64,000 nucleotides of DNA from Carposina sasakii (GCA_014607495.2 CP053175.1:5332001-5396000), one strand, 5' to 3'. Shown: positions 32,679 through 42,915, counted from the first letter of the stretch. Program-made: numbers and translations. Notes: generated by a model from the sequence alone, not told the origin.

Positions 32679-33001
32679 TAATCACCAGAGGTCGGAATTA
32701 GGTAGTCATTTATGTACTTGCATTGAAATGTTGATATTAATGTAAACCTTCTCAGGATTTCTAATGGCCAATCCCGTGTGGCCAACAATATTACAAATAA
32801 ATAATAATAAAACCCTCAGAGATAGACAAATAAAACAAAGATAATTAACATAAAATTTCTGCTCTTTAAAATTAATACCGGAATTTGAGGCATATCCACT
32901 TTATTCTTTCGCTGTATGAAATCAGTGCAAGTACATAAATGACTCTACCTAATTCCGACCTCTGGTAATCACCAATAATCTGCCAGTTTCTTTGGAATTG
33001 A
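32679..33001. repeat. 323-bp direct repeat, left copy (target-site duplication of the LINE)
   Basis: By eye it is identical to 37182-37504 at every base. It starts TAATCACCAGAGG and ends TTTGGAATTGA. The bases outside differ on both sides (G and A on the left, A and C on the right). It contains the complete hAT MITE 32686-32964. Confidence 0.9.
32686..32964. repeat. hAT MITE, left copy, with intact 8-bp duplication
   Basis: The terminal inverted repeats are about 40 bases. They start CAGAGGTCGGAATTAGGTAG and end CTACCTAATTCCGACCTCTG. The flank GTAATCAC is present on both sides (32678-32685 and 32965-32972). The CAGAG start and 8-bp duplication place it with hAT. It has no coding capacity. 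Confidence 0.92.
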
Positions 33002-33357
33002 ATTGAGGGTTGTCATAGAATACACACACAGTATATATTGCTCCATAAAATTATCCGAAAATTAGTGCTAAAAGTGAACACTCGCGTAGTAAAATCGTCA
33101 AAAAGTGAAGAACATAAACAGACAGTCATCTCTTAGTAACAATATCACTGTGAAGTTTCGGTTAAAGAACAGAATCCTCTTAGAAAATTCAAGTTGAGGT
33201 TAGAAATTGGAATACCGGCCATTCATTTCATTTCACCATAGACAAAGAAAACTACTCGATTGACGCTGTCATATCTGACGTCTGTCAACCACTAGATATA
33301 GGGTTGCCAGCCCAAAAGTATTACCAGTGCACAAACAAAACTGCCAAATTTGGGAAA

Positions 33358-34137
33358 ATGGAAGAACAAATGCAACTACTTCTGAAAAAGTTAAAAGAAG
33401 AAATGGAATTGCAGACGACAAAAATTACTGAAAACGTCACAAAGAGTGTTATTGAAAATGTTACTAACAGTATATCAGCCACAATTGAGGAAAAATTCTA
33501 TTCTATTCTTGTGGAAAACACAGCTCTTAAGAAAGAAGTGCAGGAATTAAGAAATAAAGTTCAAGCCATAGACAAGGAAACAAGAAGAAATAACCTTATC
33601 CTGCATGGTCTACGAGAAACTGAACAGAATGAGACCCAGCTGCTGGATCTTGTTCTGGATCATTTTAACCAAACAGTTGGGTCTACAGAAAAATACCACA
33701 AATGGGATAAATGGGAAATCAACAAGGCATACCGTATTGGGAAAAAAACTGATAAATTTATAAGACCAATAAAGGTTAGTGTCACGTTAAACTGGCGCAA
33801 AAACGAACTACTCAACAAAGAAAACAAGAACAAATTCCCAGAAGGAACATATGTAACGGAGGATCTATCAAAACAGGAGCTTGAACAAAGGAAGGCATTA
33901 ATACCAAAACTAAAGGAAGCTAGAGAAGCTGGAAAATACGCAGTTATAAGGAATGGCAAACTTCTAATACGTGAAAAATCGGAAACTGAGAAGAGAAAAA
34001 GACCTCCATCTTCATCGCCAACCACATCAATAGACAATTCCAACAAACTTCATGAGGCATATAAAGTAGTACAGCCAGCCAAAATGACGAGAATCAATGC
34101 CTTTGACGCAATGAGAAACAAGCCCCAAAAAAACTAA
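33358..34137 (+). CDS. LINE ORF1 protein (coiled coil, RNA-binding type)
   Basis: The ORF has 259 residues from the ATG at 33358; a frame extension to a TTG at 33304 is unlikely to be used. Residues 1-75 are heptad-like and charged (EEQMQLLLKKLKEEMELQTT; KKEVQELRNKVQAIDKE), predicting a coiled coil. Next comes an RRNNLILHGLRE segment and then KAYRIGKK and PIKVSV. This order resembles the coiled coil-RRM-CTD layout of LINE ORF1p, which binds the element RNA as a trimer. The C-terminus is basic and Pro/Ser-rich. No zinc knuckle (CCHC) is seen. It ends in TAA. Confidence 0.82.
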   Translation: MEEQMQLLLKKLKEEMELQTTKITENVTKSVIENVTNSISATIEEKFYSILVENTALKKEVQELRNKVQAIDKETRRNNLILHGLRETEQNETQLLDLVLDHFNQTVGSTEKYHKWDKWEINKAYRIGKKTDKFIRPIKVSVTLNWRKNELLNKENKNKFPEGTYVTEDLSKQELEQRKALIPKLKEAREAGKYAVIRNGKLLIREKSETEKRKRPPSSSPTTSIDNSNKLHEAYKVVQPAKMTRINAFDAMRNKPQKN

Positions 34138-34248
34138 CTGACAAAGGCCGGAACACAAACTTCATATCAACCACTACTAAGAAAAAAACTAAAATAAAAT
34201 TCCCCAAGCCGGCTGGTCACCGAGGGGATAATGACCAACGCCCCCTAA

Positions 34249-37101
34249 CCCAGAACAAAGAAAACCAAGAAAAGCAAAAAAACCAATAAAGACAACTTTC
34301 TACATATATGTACATTAAATACCAGAACACTTCGAACTCCAGAAAGTCTACATGAGCTAGAATTAGCATTATCACACATAAAATGGGACATTGTGGGCCT
34401 CAGTGAAGTTAGACGACTAGGAGAAAATATAGAGGATCATGGCAGCTTCCTTATGTACTATAAAGGAGTAACACCCGGCCAATACGGCACAGGTTTTTTA
34501 GTAAAACCAAAACTGAAACCCTACATAGAGGAGTTTATTGGAATATCGGAACGTATAGTAATACTCAACATAAAACTGCCACTTGGGAAACAACAAGAAA
34601 CATGGTCCATCATACAAGTTTATTCACCAACTGAACTATCCAGCAAAATAGAAATAGAATATTTTTACTCTTCGCTAACAGATGCAATCAAAACTTATGG
34701 ACATAAGAATTTAATAGTGATGGGTGATTACAATGCAAGGATTGGAAACAGAGGCATAGGAGAAGAGCTAGTGATGGGCCCATACTGTCTAGGCAAGCGC
34801 ACACGAAATGGTGGAAAACTTATCCAACTAGCATATGAAAACAATATGAAAATACTCAACAGTGTATACAAACAAAGAAATAACAACAGATGGACTTGGA
34901 TATCTCCAGATGGTCTCCACAAGAACGAGATAGACTATATTCTTACTACCAAACCTAAAATGTTTCATGACTGCAGAGTAATAAATAATTTAAACTTCAA
35001 CAGCAACCACAGAATGGTAAGGGCTAAACTTTACTTTGCAACTTCTAAGAAAAACAGACCCTTCATACTGAAACCAACTACCACACTTATCGAAAATAGT
35101 CAAAACTTAAAAGAAAACCTTCAAAATTTTACAAGACTCACAGAAAACCTAGATACCCGAAATAAATATGACAAATTTGAGGAACTCCTACACACAAAGG
35201 AAAGCAGTAAACCTAAAATAAAAAGTACATCAGAGAAATGGCTTACAAACGAAACCAAGGAATTACTAAAAACTAGAACGGAACTAATATCTCTACCTGG
35301 GAAGACGAAACAAGACAGACAAAATATTTCTAAAATTAGCAACAAAATAAAGCTAAACATGAGAAAAGACCGACAAAGACACAGGCTGGCACTTCTGGAA
35401 AATTGCATTCAAAGAACAGGCGGGACTAAAAAAGTGAAAAAACAGTTATTGGACAAAATAGACTGGATACCTAATATCTCGGATAAAACAGGTAAAAGCA
35501 AAACCAGTCGTCCAGAAATTATCTCTATAGCCACAACTTTTTTCAGAGATTTATACACAAAGAAGGATAACAGCCATCCGACAGACATAACAGGTGATAG
35601 CGTGGTGCCAGACATATTACCTGCAGAAGTGGAAAAAGCAATAAAAACACAAAGAAGAGATAAGGCTCCTGGAGCGGATGGTATTAGCAACGAATTTCTG
35701 ACTAATAACATAGATATCCTTGTACCACCTCTCACCAACATATTCAATGATGTGCTACAAAGTGAGATAATCCCCAATCAATGGACTACTTCGACAATCA
35801 TACTATTACACAAAAAAGGTGTCAAAAACAACATTAACAACTACCGCCCTATTAGCCTGATGTCAAATATATACAAAATCTTCGCCAAAATTATCCTCAA
35901 CAGAATGACTAAAATCCTAGATGAAAGTCAACCGAGGGAGCAAGCAGGATTTAGGAGTGGATATTCAACTCTGGACCATATATATACAGTTAAACAACTC
36001 TTTGAAAAAGCAAAAGAATTCAATATCACCCTTTACTGTTGTTTTGTGGATTATAGCAAAGCCTTCGACTCACTTGAACATGACAAAATCTGGCAAGCCC
36101 TAATAAACCAAGGAGTTGAAATCAAGTACACCAGAATCCTAAAAAACGTCTATGAAAACAGCAAGGCCAAAATTAAGTTGGACAGAGAGGGTGAAGAAAT
36201 TAAAATTGGAAGAGGAGTCCGTCAGGGCGATCCAGTATCACCAAAACTCTTCACGGCGGTGTTAGAAGAGGTATTCCGTAAATTAAATTGGGACGAATGT
36301 GGATTATCAATCAATGGATTAAATCTATCGCATTTAAGATTTGCGGATGATCTGATAATAATCTCACATTCCAAAGACAGACTGAATGAAATGATATGTG
36401 ACCTAGATACAGAAAGCCAAAAAGTGGGGTTGTGTATGAACAGTCTGAAGACAAAAGCCATGACCAATGGAAAACAAGAACCCATTTACCTCAACAACAA
36501 CATGATCGAATATGTAGACGAGTACCTATACCTAGGTCAAATTATATCCCCACATGACTCAACTATGAAAGAACTTGACAGACGTATTGGAAACGGGTGG
36601 AAACAGTATTGGAACCTAAAAGAAATTATGAAAAATAAGGAAATGAGTATGACCATAAAAAGGAAATTGTTTGATACGTGTATACTTCCTGTTCTAACTT
36701 ATGGTTGTCAATCATGGGCACTTAACAAATCCCACTACAAAAAGCTAGAAATTTGTCAAAACGCTATGGATCGAAGTATGATGGGAAAGCGACTATCTGA
36801 TAAAGTTAGAAATATAGATATAAAGAAATGTACTAAAACAAAAGATATTACTACAACAATTAAGAGGTTAAAGTGGAAATGGGCAGGTCACACAGTCAGA
36901 GGGAGAGAAAAGTGGTCTAAAGCAATAATGTACTGGTTTACCGGAGACAAAAAGAGGAAACGTGGCAGGCCAACAAGAAGATGGGATGATGAAATTAAAA
37001 GTGTGGCAGGAGGTTGCTGGACTACAATAGCAAAGGATAGGGATAAATGGAAAGAGTTAGGGGAGGCCTTTGCCTACAAAAGGCATACAGACAGTAAATA
37101 A
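34249..37101 (+). CDS. LINE ORF2 protein (AP endonuclease and reverse transcriptase)
   Basis: The open frame begins after a stop at 34246-34248. The AP endonuclease domain starts at CTLNTRTLRTPESLHELELA (about 34304) and includes WDIVGLSEVRR, VMGDYNARIGN, DYILTT and the terminal SNHRMV. The reverse transcriptase follows: APGADGISNEF, NYRPISLMS, GFRSGYSTLDHI, DYSKAFDS, GVRQGDPVSP and the catalytic FADDLIII at about 36340. The C-terminus has LKWKWAGHTVR, RGRPTRRWDDEI and a KDRDKWKELGEAFA end, as in RTE-clade elements. No in-frame ATG lies before the endonuclease domain: the first is at about 34453, inside it. Translation must therefore start at a non-AUG codon or by a reinitiation-type mechanism. 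It is in the same frame as ORF1 with two TAA stops and more between them. Confidence 0.93.
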   Translation, partial: PRTKKTKKSKKTNKDNFLHICTLNTRTLRTPESLHELELALSHIKWDIVGLSEVRRLGENIEDHGSFLMYYKGVTPGQYGTGFLVKPKLKPYIEEFIGISERIVILNIKLPLGKQQETWSIIQVYSPTELSSKIEIEYFYSSLTDAIKTYGHKNLIVMGDYNARIGNRGIGEELVMGPYCLGKRTRNGGKLIQLAYENNMKILNSVYKQRNNNRWTWISPDGLHKNEIDYILTTKPKMFHDCRVINNLNFNSNHRMVRAKLYFATSKKNRPFILKPTTTLIENSQNLKENLQNFTRLTENLDTRNKYDKFEELLHTKESSKPKIKSTSEKWLTNETKELLKTRTELISLPGKTKQDRQNISKISNKIKLNMRKDRQRHRLALLENCIQRTGGTKKVKKQLLDKIDWIPNISDKTGKSKTSRPEIISIATTFFRDLYTKKDNSHPTDITGDSVVPDILPAEVEKAIKTQRRDKAPGADGISNEFLTNNIDILVPPLTNIFNDVLQSEIIPNQWTTSTIILLHKKGVKNNINNYRPISLMSNIYKIFAKIILNRMTKILDESQPREQAGFRSGYSTLDHIYTVKQLFEKAKEFNITLYCCFVDYSKAFDSLEHDKIWQALINQGVEIKYTRILKNVYENSKAKIKLDREGEEIKIGRGVRQGDPVSPKLFTAVLEEVFRKLNWDECGLSINGLNLSHLRFADDLIIISHSKDRLNEMICDLDTESQKVGLCMNSLKTKAMTNGKQEPIYLNNNMIEYVDEYLYLGQIISPHDSTMKELDRRIGNGWKQYWNLKEIMKNKEMSMTIKRKLFDTCILPVLTYGCQSWALNKSHYKKLEICQNAMDRSMMGKRLSDKVRNIDIKKCTKTKDITTTIKRLKWKWAGHTVRGREKWSKAIMYWFTGDKKRKRGRPTRRWDDEIKSVAGGCWTTIAKDRDKWKELGEAFAYKRHTDSK

Positions 37102-37181
37102 ATAATTATATATGTTAAGAGCAAAAATGTATTTACAAAATAATTGTCAGAAATAAAGGCTATTTTATTATTTATTTATTA

Positions 37182-37504
37182 TAATCACCAGAGGTCGGAA
37201 TTAGGTAGTCATTTATGTACTTGCATTGAAATGTTGATATTAATGTAAACCTTCTCAGGATTTCTAATGGCCAATCCCGTGTGGCCAACAATATTACAAA
37301 TAAATAATAATAAAACCCTCAGAGATAGACAAATAAAACAAAGATAATTAACATAAAATTTCTGCTCTTTAAAATTAATACCGGAATTTGAGGCATATCC
37401 ACTTTATTCTTTCGCTGTATGAAATCAGTGCAAGTACATAAATGACTCTACCTAATTCCGACCTCTGGTAATCACCAATAATCTGCCAGTTTCTTTGGAA
37501 TTGA
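37182..37504. repeat. 323-bp direct repeat, right copy (target-site duplication of the LINE)
   Basis: Identical by eye to 32679-33001. It carries the MITE at 37189-37467 with its right GTAATCAC (37468-37475). The first G of the left GTAATCAC is replaced by the last base of the LINE tail, which shows the order of events: MITE first, LINE second. Confidence 0.9.
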
Positions 37505-38174
37505 CGACATAAAAAATCGAAGGGTTTCCTGCGTTTGAATTGTTAATAAAATTCTCAATGTATAATTTTGTTTCTTTTTTTTTTAAATAGCCTATACTGT
37601 GTCCCACTGCTGGGCAAAGGCATTGTAATATTAAATTTGTAAATTTAAAAATAATCGCCATCTTTTAGAAGTTTGTTGTACTTAGCAAAAAGGTTCTTCA
37701 ACAGTGTATCTACTCCGTAGTGATAACTTCCATCTATGTTTTTTGTTCTTGCATACCTCAGTAGATGGCGTTTTAAAAATTTCCGAAGTAAACCGGTAGA
37801 GTTCTTGCATTGTAGGTTGTAGGTAGGTGTTATACAGGGTGTAAGGAAAGTTTAGTGAAACCAGAAACAAAAAAAGTACAGAGAACTTATTCATTTAAAC
37901 AAAATGTTTAGTTTCTAAATTGTAAAGTTGGTAGAGAGAGACCGTGAATGGTCGCCGTGCTTGTGGGTCTACGACACGTGTTTCATACGGCTCGTAATGA
38001 CTAGCTCTCCTACACATTCCTGTAAGGCATAGATACTGGTAAAGCAAGCCATATCTACTAACTAACAACGAGAGACCTTTTAGCCACTTCTTTATGTAGC
38101 TACTTAACGCTACATAAAAACTTATCTCGCAGACAGAGTCACGGGGCATCATCTACTTTCATTCAAACAAGGCT

Positions 38175-39286
38175 TGTCGTGTAGCAACAGTTATGTAGAA
38201 GTTGTAGCCTACCTAATAAATATATATAATACCTACCTAACGAAATGAAAAGAATAGATGAGTTACACGAATTTATTTACAACACAAATTAACACAATAT
38301 AGAAGAGAGATCACTATGAACAATGTGTGAAGGTGAGTGAGGGTGAGTAGAGCGTGGATGAAGGATTGTAGAGTGTAAAAGTGTAGGAAGTCGGTGAGCA
38401 GAGTCCTCTTGAGGGTCCTGGGTCGACGGCGTTCCAGGAGTCACGCCCCCGGGTGTAGTAGTTGCAGGCTGGAGTTGAAGGTACTGGATCCGACGGACGG
38501 GTCAGTTGTAGATGCAGGTGCAGAAGTTGTAGGTACAAAACCAGACAGCCGGGTAACTGTTGTAGATGCAGGTGTAGAAGTTGCAGGTATCAGACTCAAC
38601 GGACGGGTCACAATTGTAGATGCAGGCGCAGAAGTTGTAGGTACTGGATCGAACAGATGAATCTTCTCGGTCGCGAATTACTGAACGCGACGCGGGCGCG
38701 GATTATTCGCGCTGTAGAGGTCCGTGGTTGCAGAGCGCGGTTACTGAACGCGACGCGGGCGCGGATTGTTCGCGCTGTAGAAGTCCGGCGAAGTGCAGCA
38801 AGGGTCCCGGGGCAGGCGGCCCCGGGACAAGGCCTTATAATTCCGTTCTTCACTCTGGCTGATTAGCCGACGGAATGCTTGACTTTTTCCCGTTTGTATG
38901 GCTTATATACGAATTTTTGTCTCCATTTTCAAATTCTTGAATTCGAAATGAAATTCTTTTTCTTCATGAAGTTTTGTAAAGATTTGCGTGTACGAAAAGA
39001 GTAATATAATGAAAAAGTGACATGACAAGAGCTTGCCAAAAGGATGACTTTTCGTTTCAAAATAAACCAATTTCTGTGTTTTGGCTTGAATTTGTTGGAT
39101 AATTTGTGATTTAAATATAAAATCAAAAGGGAAACTGTATAATATTATGTATCTGAAAAGCGCATCCTCGAGGAATGATCAGGTGATGAGATAAAGTGAA
39201 AATGAAATATGTTGTGATAAACTAAAAAGTCCTCGGATTGAGCTCCTAGGGCTTCTATAAGGTCCTCAAGGTTAGTAAATCCTACA
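38175..39286 (-). repeat. 3' LTR of a non-autonomous LTR retrotransposon (element on the minus strand)
   Basis: 1112 bases with TG...CA ends (on the minus strand TGTAGGATTTAC ... GCTACACGACA). It is next to the purine tract GGGTCGTGGGGGAAA (minus strand, 39287-39301). The flank GGCT at 38171-38174 is repeated after the other LTR (40640-40643). The LTR contains a 54-base tandem repeat (about 38457-38660, period seen from GTAGATGCAGG at 38508, 38562 and 38616). It also contains a 63-base GC-rich repeat (from 38678 and 38741). A TATA-like TTATAAGGCC lies on the minus strand near 38832. Frames of up to 134 residues across the 54-base repeat are not genes. Confidence 0.9.
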
Positions 39287-39512
39287 TTTCCCCCACGACC
39301 CCGGAAAATTTTCGACTCAGAGAAAATTTTGTAGAACATTCGAAAGAGTCTAGGGAACATTACCTTGCAAAAACATTCATCAAATAATCGGCAATCATTC
39401 GTCTAATATTCAATCAACTTCATTCAGGTAAGGGTGGAGTTCACGGTCAATGACTACCACTCTAAAGGTATGCTCCATCATGACCTGAGGCTTGTTTAGG
39501 GAGTAGTCGACC

Positions 39513-39530
39513 GCCCCACGTTGGGCGCCA
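39513..39530 (-). other. Primer-binding site complementary to tRNA-Lys
   Basis: On the minus strand TGGCGCCCAACGTGGGGC stands three bases after the 5' LTR end. It is complementary to the 3' end of tRNA-Lys(CTT) (...GCCCCACGTTGGGCGCCA), as known for animal tRNA-Lys1,2. It fixes the transcription direction of the element as leftward. Confidence 0.9.
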
Positions 39531-39533
39531 AAC

Positions 39534-40639
39534 TGTCGTGTAGCAACAGTTATGTAGAAGTTGTAGCCTACCTAATAAATATATATAATACCTACCTAAC
39601 GAAATGAAAAGAATAGATGAGTTACACGAATTTATTTACAACACAAATTAACACAATATAGAAGAGAGATCACTATGAACAATGTGTGAAGGTGAGTGAG
39701 GGTGAGTAGAGCGTGGATGAAGGATTGTAGAGTGTAAAAGTGTAGGAAGTCGGTGAGCAGAGTCCTCTTGAGGGTCCTGGGTCGACGGCGTTCCAGGAGT
39801 CACGCCCCCGGGTGTAGTAGTTGCAGGCTGGAGTTGAAGGTACTGGATCCGACGGACGGGTCAGTTGTAGATGCAGGTGCAGAAGTTGTAGGTACAAAAC
39901 CAGACAGCCGGGTAACTGTTGTAGATGCAGGTGTAGAAGTTGCAGGTATCAGACTCAACGGACGGGTCACAATTGTAGATGCAGGTGCAGAAGTTGTAGG
40001 TACTGGATCGAACAGATGAATCTTCTCGGTCGCGAATTACTGAACGCGACGCGGGCGCGGATTATTCGCGCTGTAGAGGTCCGTGGTTGCAGAGCGCGGT
40101 TACTGAACGCGACGCGGGCGCGGATTGTTCGCGCTGTAGAAGTCCGGCGAAGTGCAGCAAGGGTCCCGGGGCAGGCGGCCCCGGGACAAGGCCTTATAAT
40201 TCCGTTCTTCACTCTGGCTGATTAGCCGACGGAATGCTTGACTTTTTCCCGTTTGTATGGCTTATATACGAATTTTTGTCTCCATTTTCAAATTCTTGAA
40301 TTCGAAATGAAATTCTTTTTCTTCATGAAGTTTTGTAAAGATTTGCGTGTACGAAAAGAGTAATATAATGAAAAAGTGACATGACAAGAGCTTGCCAAAA
40401 GGATGACTTTTCGTTTCAAAATAAACCAATTTCTGTGTTTTGGCTTGAATTTGTTGGATAATTTGTGATTTAAATATAAAATCAAAACTGTATAATATTA
40501 TGTATCTGAAAAGCGCATCCTCGAGGAATGATCAGGTGATGAGATAAAGTGAAAATGAAATATGTTGTGATAAACTAAAAAGTCCTCGGATTGAGCTCCT
40601 AGGGCTTCTATAAGGTCCTCAAGGTTAGTAAATCCTACA
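39534..40639 (-). repeat. 5' LTR of the non-autonomous LTR retrotransposon
   Basis: The sequence matches 38175-39286 except for the two differences given for the whole element. As the upstream LTR in transcription direction it carries the promoter. The minus-strand TTATAAGGCCTTGTCC at about 40190 is the best TATA candidate. Confidence 0.9.
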
Positions 40640-41310
40640 GGCTTAAACATGTAACAAAATTGACTTTTCCACTTTTATTTCCTCACAAAATTACTTACAT
40701 AAGTAGATAAAGCAAATTACGTTACGACCCAATTCAATAATGCTAAGGGCCTTTTAAAGGGCCCCGTTAAAAACCGTTTAATCTTCTGTTAACAATTGAG
40801 GGCCTAAAAGCATTTTCATGTAAGGTACCTCTTTCTTGGAAGGTGTCCCCAAGTATAAGGGTCAGGTGGGACGCTCATTAATTTAATTTGTTCTGGTTTT
40901 AAGAAGGGATTTTAGGTACCTAAAGTTCCAGGACACAATTTAAGGTTTTCTTTCTATCTCAAGTAGGTAACATACCTACTAGAGAAAGAAAAGGTCTGTG
41001 CGATTCTATTGCTACCTTTCTGTTTATACTTAGTTAATTCATACTTTTCTCAGTATTGTACAAAATAGCAATGTTGATGGAGTACGAATTATCAGCGACA
41101 TTGTAAAAAGAGATTCGGTAAAGGGTAATTTCCGGGTTGTTTCGGAAGTTATTTGTTTTTTAGAATTTATTTTAAGACATTTTTCGATCAAGTAGGTACA
41201 TTCCTTAAACAATATCCTTAGGCCGGGTATTTTTATTTATTTTTGCTACACCCGTAGTTACTAGTACCTAGGTACTAAATACCCAAACAACTTCATCTAG
41301 CAATAGGGTT

Positions 41311-41386
41311 ATTTTGTTGCATTTTATTTGGCGAGGTATCAGATGGACTGTCCATCTGATACTTCGCCAAATAAAATGCACAAAAT
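41311..41386. other. Near-perfect 76-base palindrome
   Basis: Arms of 36-37 bases (41311-41347 and 41351-41386) pair with one mismatch and one single-base bulge around a 3-base loop (CTG). The left arm contains GCATTTTATTTGGCGAGGTA and the right arm TACTTCGCCAAATAAAATGC. Confidence 0.88.
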
Positions 41387-41574
41387 ATACCTTAGGTTCA
41401 GTAGGTGAGGAATGAGCTTAGGTAGGTACATAAGAGCGAGAACGGGAAAAGGACTTATTTGTCAACTGGCGACAAAGCTCGCGACTGATCGTTTTACCTA
41501 TGTTTTTATCAACTCTACCAGCAACGAAGGTCAAGCAAGAGTGTCCTAAACCGATGAGCGTGCATGAAGAATAT

Positions 41575-41670
41575 AAAAGTAGACGAAGCTAAAGAGGTGT
41601 GTAAGGACCGTAGCAAATGGAGATCCGTGATCACCTACCCCTCCGGGAAAGAGGCGTGATTTTTATGTAT
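41575..41670 (+). mobile_element. LINE 3'-end fragment
   Basis: It encodes EVCKDRSKWRSVITYPSGKE then a stop, followed by TGATTTTTATGTATGTA. The peptide matches the fragment on the minus strand at 7068-7145, and the tail matches 62830-62870. Confidence 0.6.
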
Positions 41671-42254
41671 GTAACTCTTCCAGTTGCAAGTTTTACGGTG
41701 GCCGGTTGACGAATAAGTCGGGAAAAGCATCAAGAGCAACAATCTGCCACTCTACAAGTTATTTAAGTACCTATAGAAAAGTTATTACCCGACAGCAACT
41801 TCAGGTTAATTAAAACCCATCGATCTTAGATTGTGTGGGTAGATTGGGAAGTGCTCCGTCTCTATCCACCATAGAGAGAGTTACTACTCTCTATCCCTGT
41901 CTAACCCTAGTATCTATTGCTCATAGCGATCAAGGATGTATGAAACTATCTTGTTGAGGTCCTTCACTGGAGTTTGTGTTGATGGACGAGGCATATGCGC
42001 AAAGAATATGTATGCTACTTACAATACGTAAAGAAGCGACATCACATACCTACCTACATCCCTGTGGCGCACAACCCTGACTTCAGTGTATTAGCGAAGG
42101 ACTGTGGACACTGGGTGGACTGTACTGTGGGTAGGGGATGCGCCGTAGCAGAGAAACACGGTGGTAATCTTAAAGGTAGCGTCGGGCAGAGCTTCCAGTT
42201 CACTCGGGAGTCGCGGTCGTAATAAACATTTCAAATACCTAAATACCTACACAC

Positions 42255-42345
42255 GGCTGGGTCCCCGAAATGGGGTAGCCAGAAGTGCAGGATCATTAAG
42301 GAGACACCACAATCACGTTTCGCATAGCGGGGACAGATGTAAATA
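42255..42345 (-). repeat. Interspersed repeat family B copy, truncated
   Basis: It carries GGGTCCCCGAAATGGGGTAG, GATCATTAAGGAGA and CGCATAGCGGGGACA, the reverse of the family's 3' half. Confidence 0.6.
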
Positions 42346-42847
42346 ATAAGTTTTTTGATATATGGATACACCAACATGGCATAGATACATTACGTACATA
42401 GGTATCGATCGTATATTTCATTAATTATCCCGTCCTCATAAACTAAAGGTCCTTACCCAAAACTTTTTACGTTAAAGATTGTTTACTTTCCATAGCAATT
42501 AAGGAACTCTACGAGAAATTCCAATTTGCATGCAAATTTAAGTTTTATTTAAGTATGCGAAGCTATTTATATACAAATGCTGATTTAAATACTTTTACCT
42601 AGGAAATTTAATTAAAATTTTACTTGGATGAGATCCACCGATTTCCTTTATATTAACAGGAACAATAAAGTTTGTTCATCTACATAGTTAGCTTCAAATA
42701 AGCTTAGCCAGGTTATATTTCTATTGCCTAGCTATTTTTCGTACCTATCCATGGAGAAATTAAATCTAGAACGACAATTAGCACATATGACATATCTTTG
42801 CTGCAAGAGGGCCTAAGTTTTAAAAAGCTTTTATTTACATACATACA

Positions 42848-42915
42848 CGACAGTGTTTCCGAAATGGTGTAGCCAGATGCATGATCATAAAGGAGACCCC
42901 ACAGTCATGATAAGC
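42848..42915 (-). repeat. Interspersed repeat family B copy, short
   Basis: It carries GTGTTTCCGAAATGGTGTAG and GATCATAAAGGAGACC, corresponding to the last 70 bases of the family. Confidence 0.55.

Larger units (their letters stand above)
33002..37181 (+). mobile_element. RTE-type LINE, apparently full length
   Basis: The unit spans 4180 bases from the end of the left 323-bp repeat to the start of the right one. It has a roughly 355-base 5' leader, ORF1, a 111-base gap, ORF2 and a short 3' UTR ending in a TATTTATTTATTA-type tail without a long poly(A). Both ORFs are uninterrupted and the flanking duplication is perfect, so the insertion is recent and may still encode active proteins. It is the same orientation as NIP7, starting about 430 bases downstream of its stop codon. 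Confidence 0.9.
38175..40639 (-). mobile_element. TRIM/LARD-like LTR element, interior only 247 bp
   Basis: Two LTRs of 1112 and 1106 bases flank a non-coding 247-base interior (39287-39533). It has a primer-binding site, polypurine tract, TG...CA termini and the 4-bp duplication GGCT, but no gag or pol. By eye the LTRs differ by one substitution (38627) and one 6-base indel near 39130, so the insertion is very recent. It must have been mobilised in trans by a related autonomous element, probably of the gypsy type given the 4-bp duplication. Confidence 0.88.

Noticed and set aside
35121..36485. Reverse frames of 87-128 codons within the LINE
   Set aside because: They are antisense shadows of ORF2.
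38394..38866. Forward frames of 88 and 134 codons (and duplicates at 39753-40225)
   Set aside because: They lie across the 54- and 63-base tandem repeats of the LTR, where unit lengths divisible by three keep frames open on both strands.
38175..40639. A recent 1.36-kb segmental tandem duplication
   Set aside because: TG...CA ends, a tRNA-Lys primer-binding site, a polypurine tract and a GGCT flank duplication explain it as two LTRs of one element.
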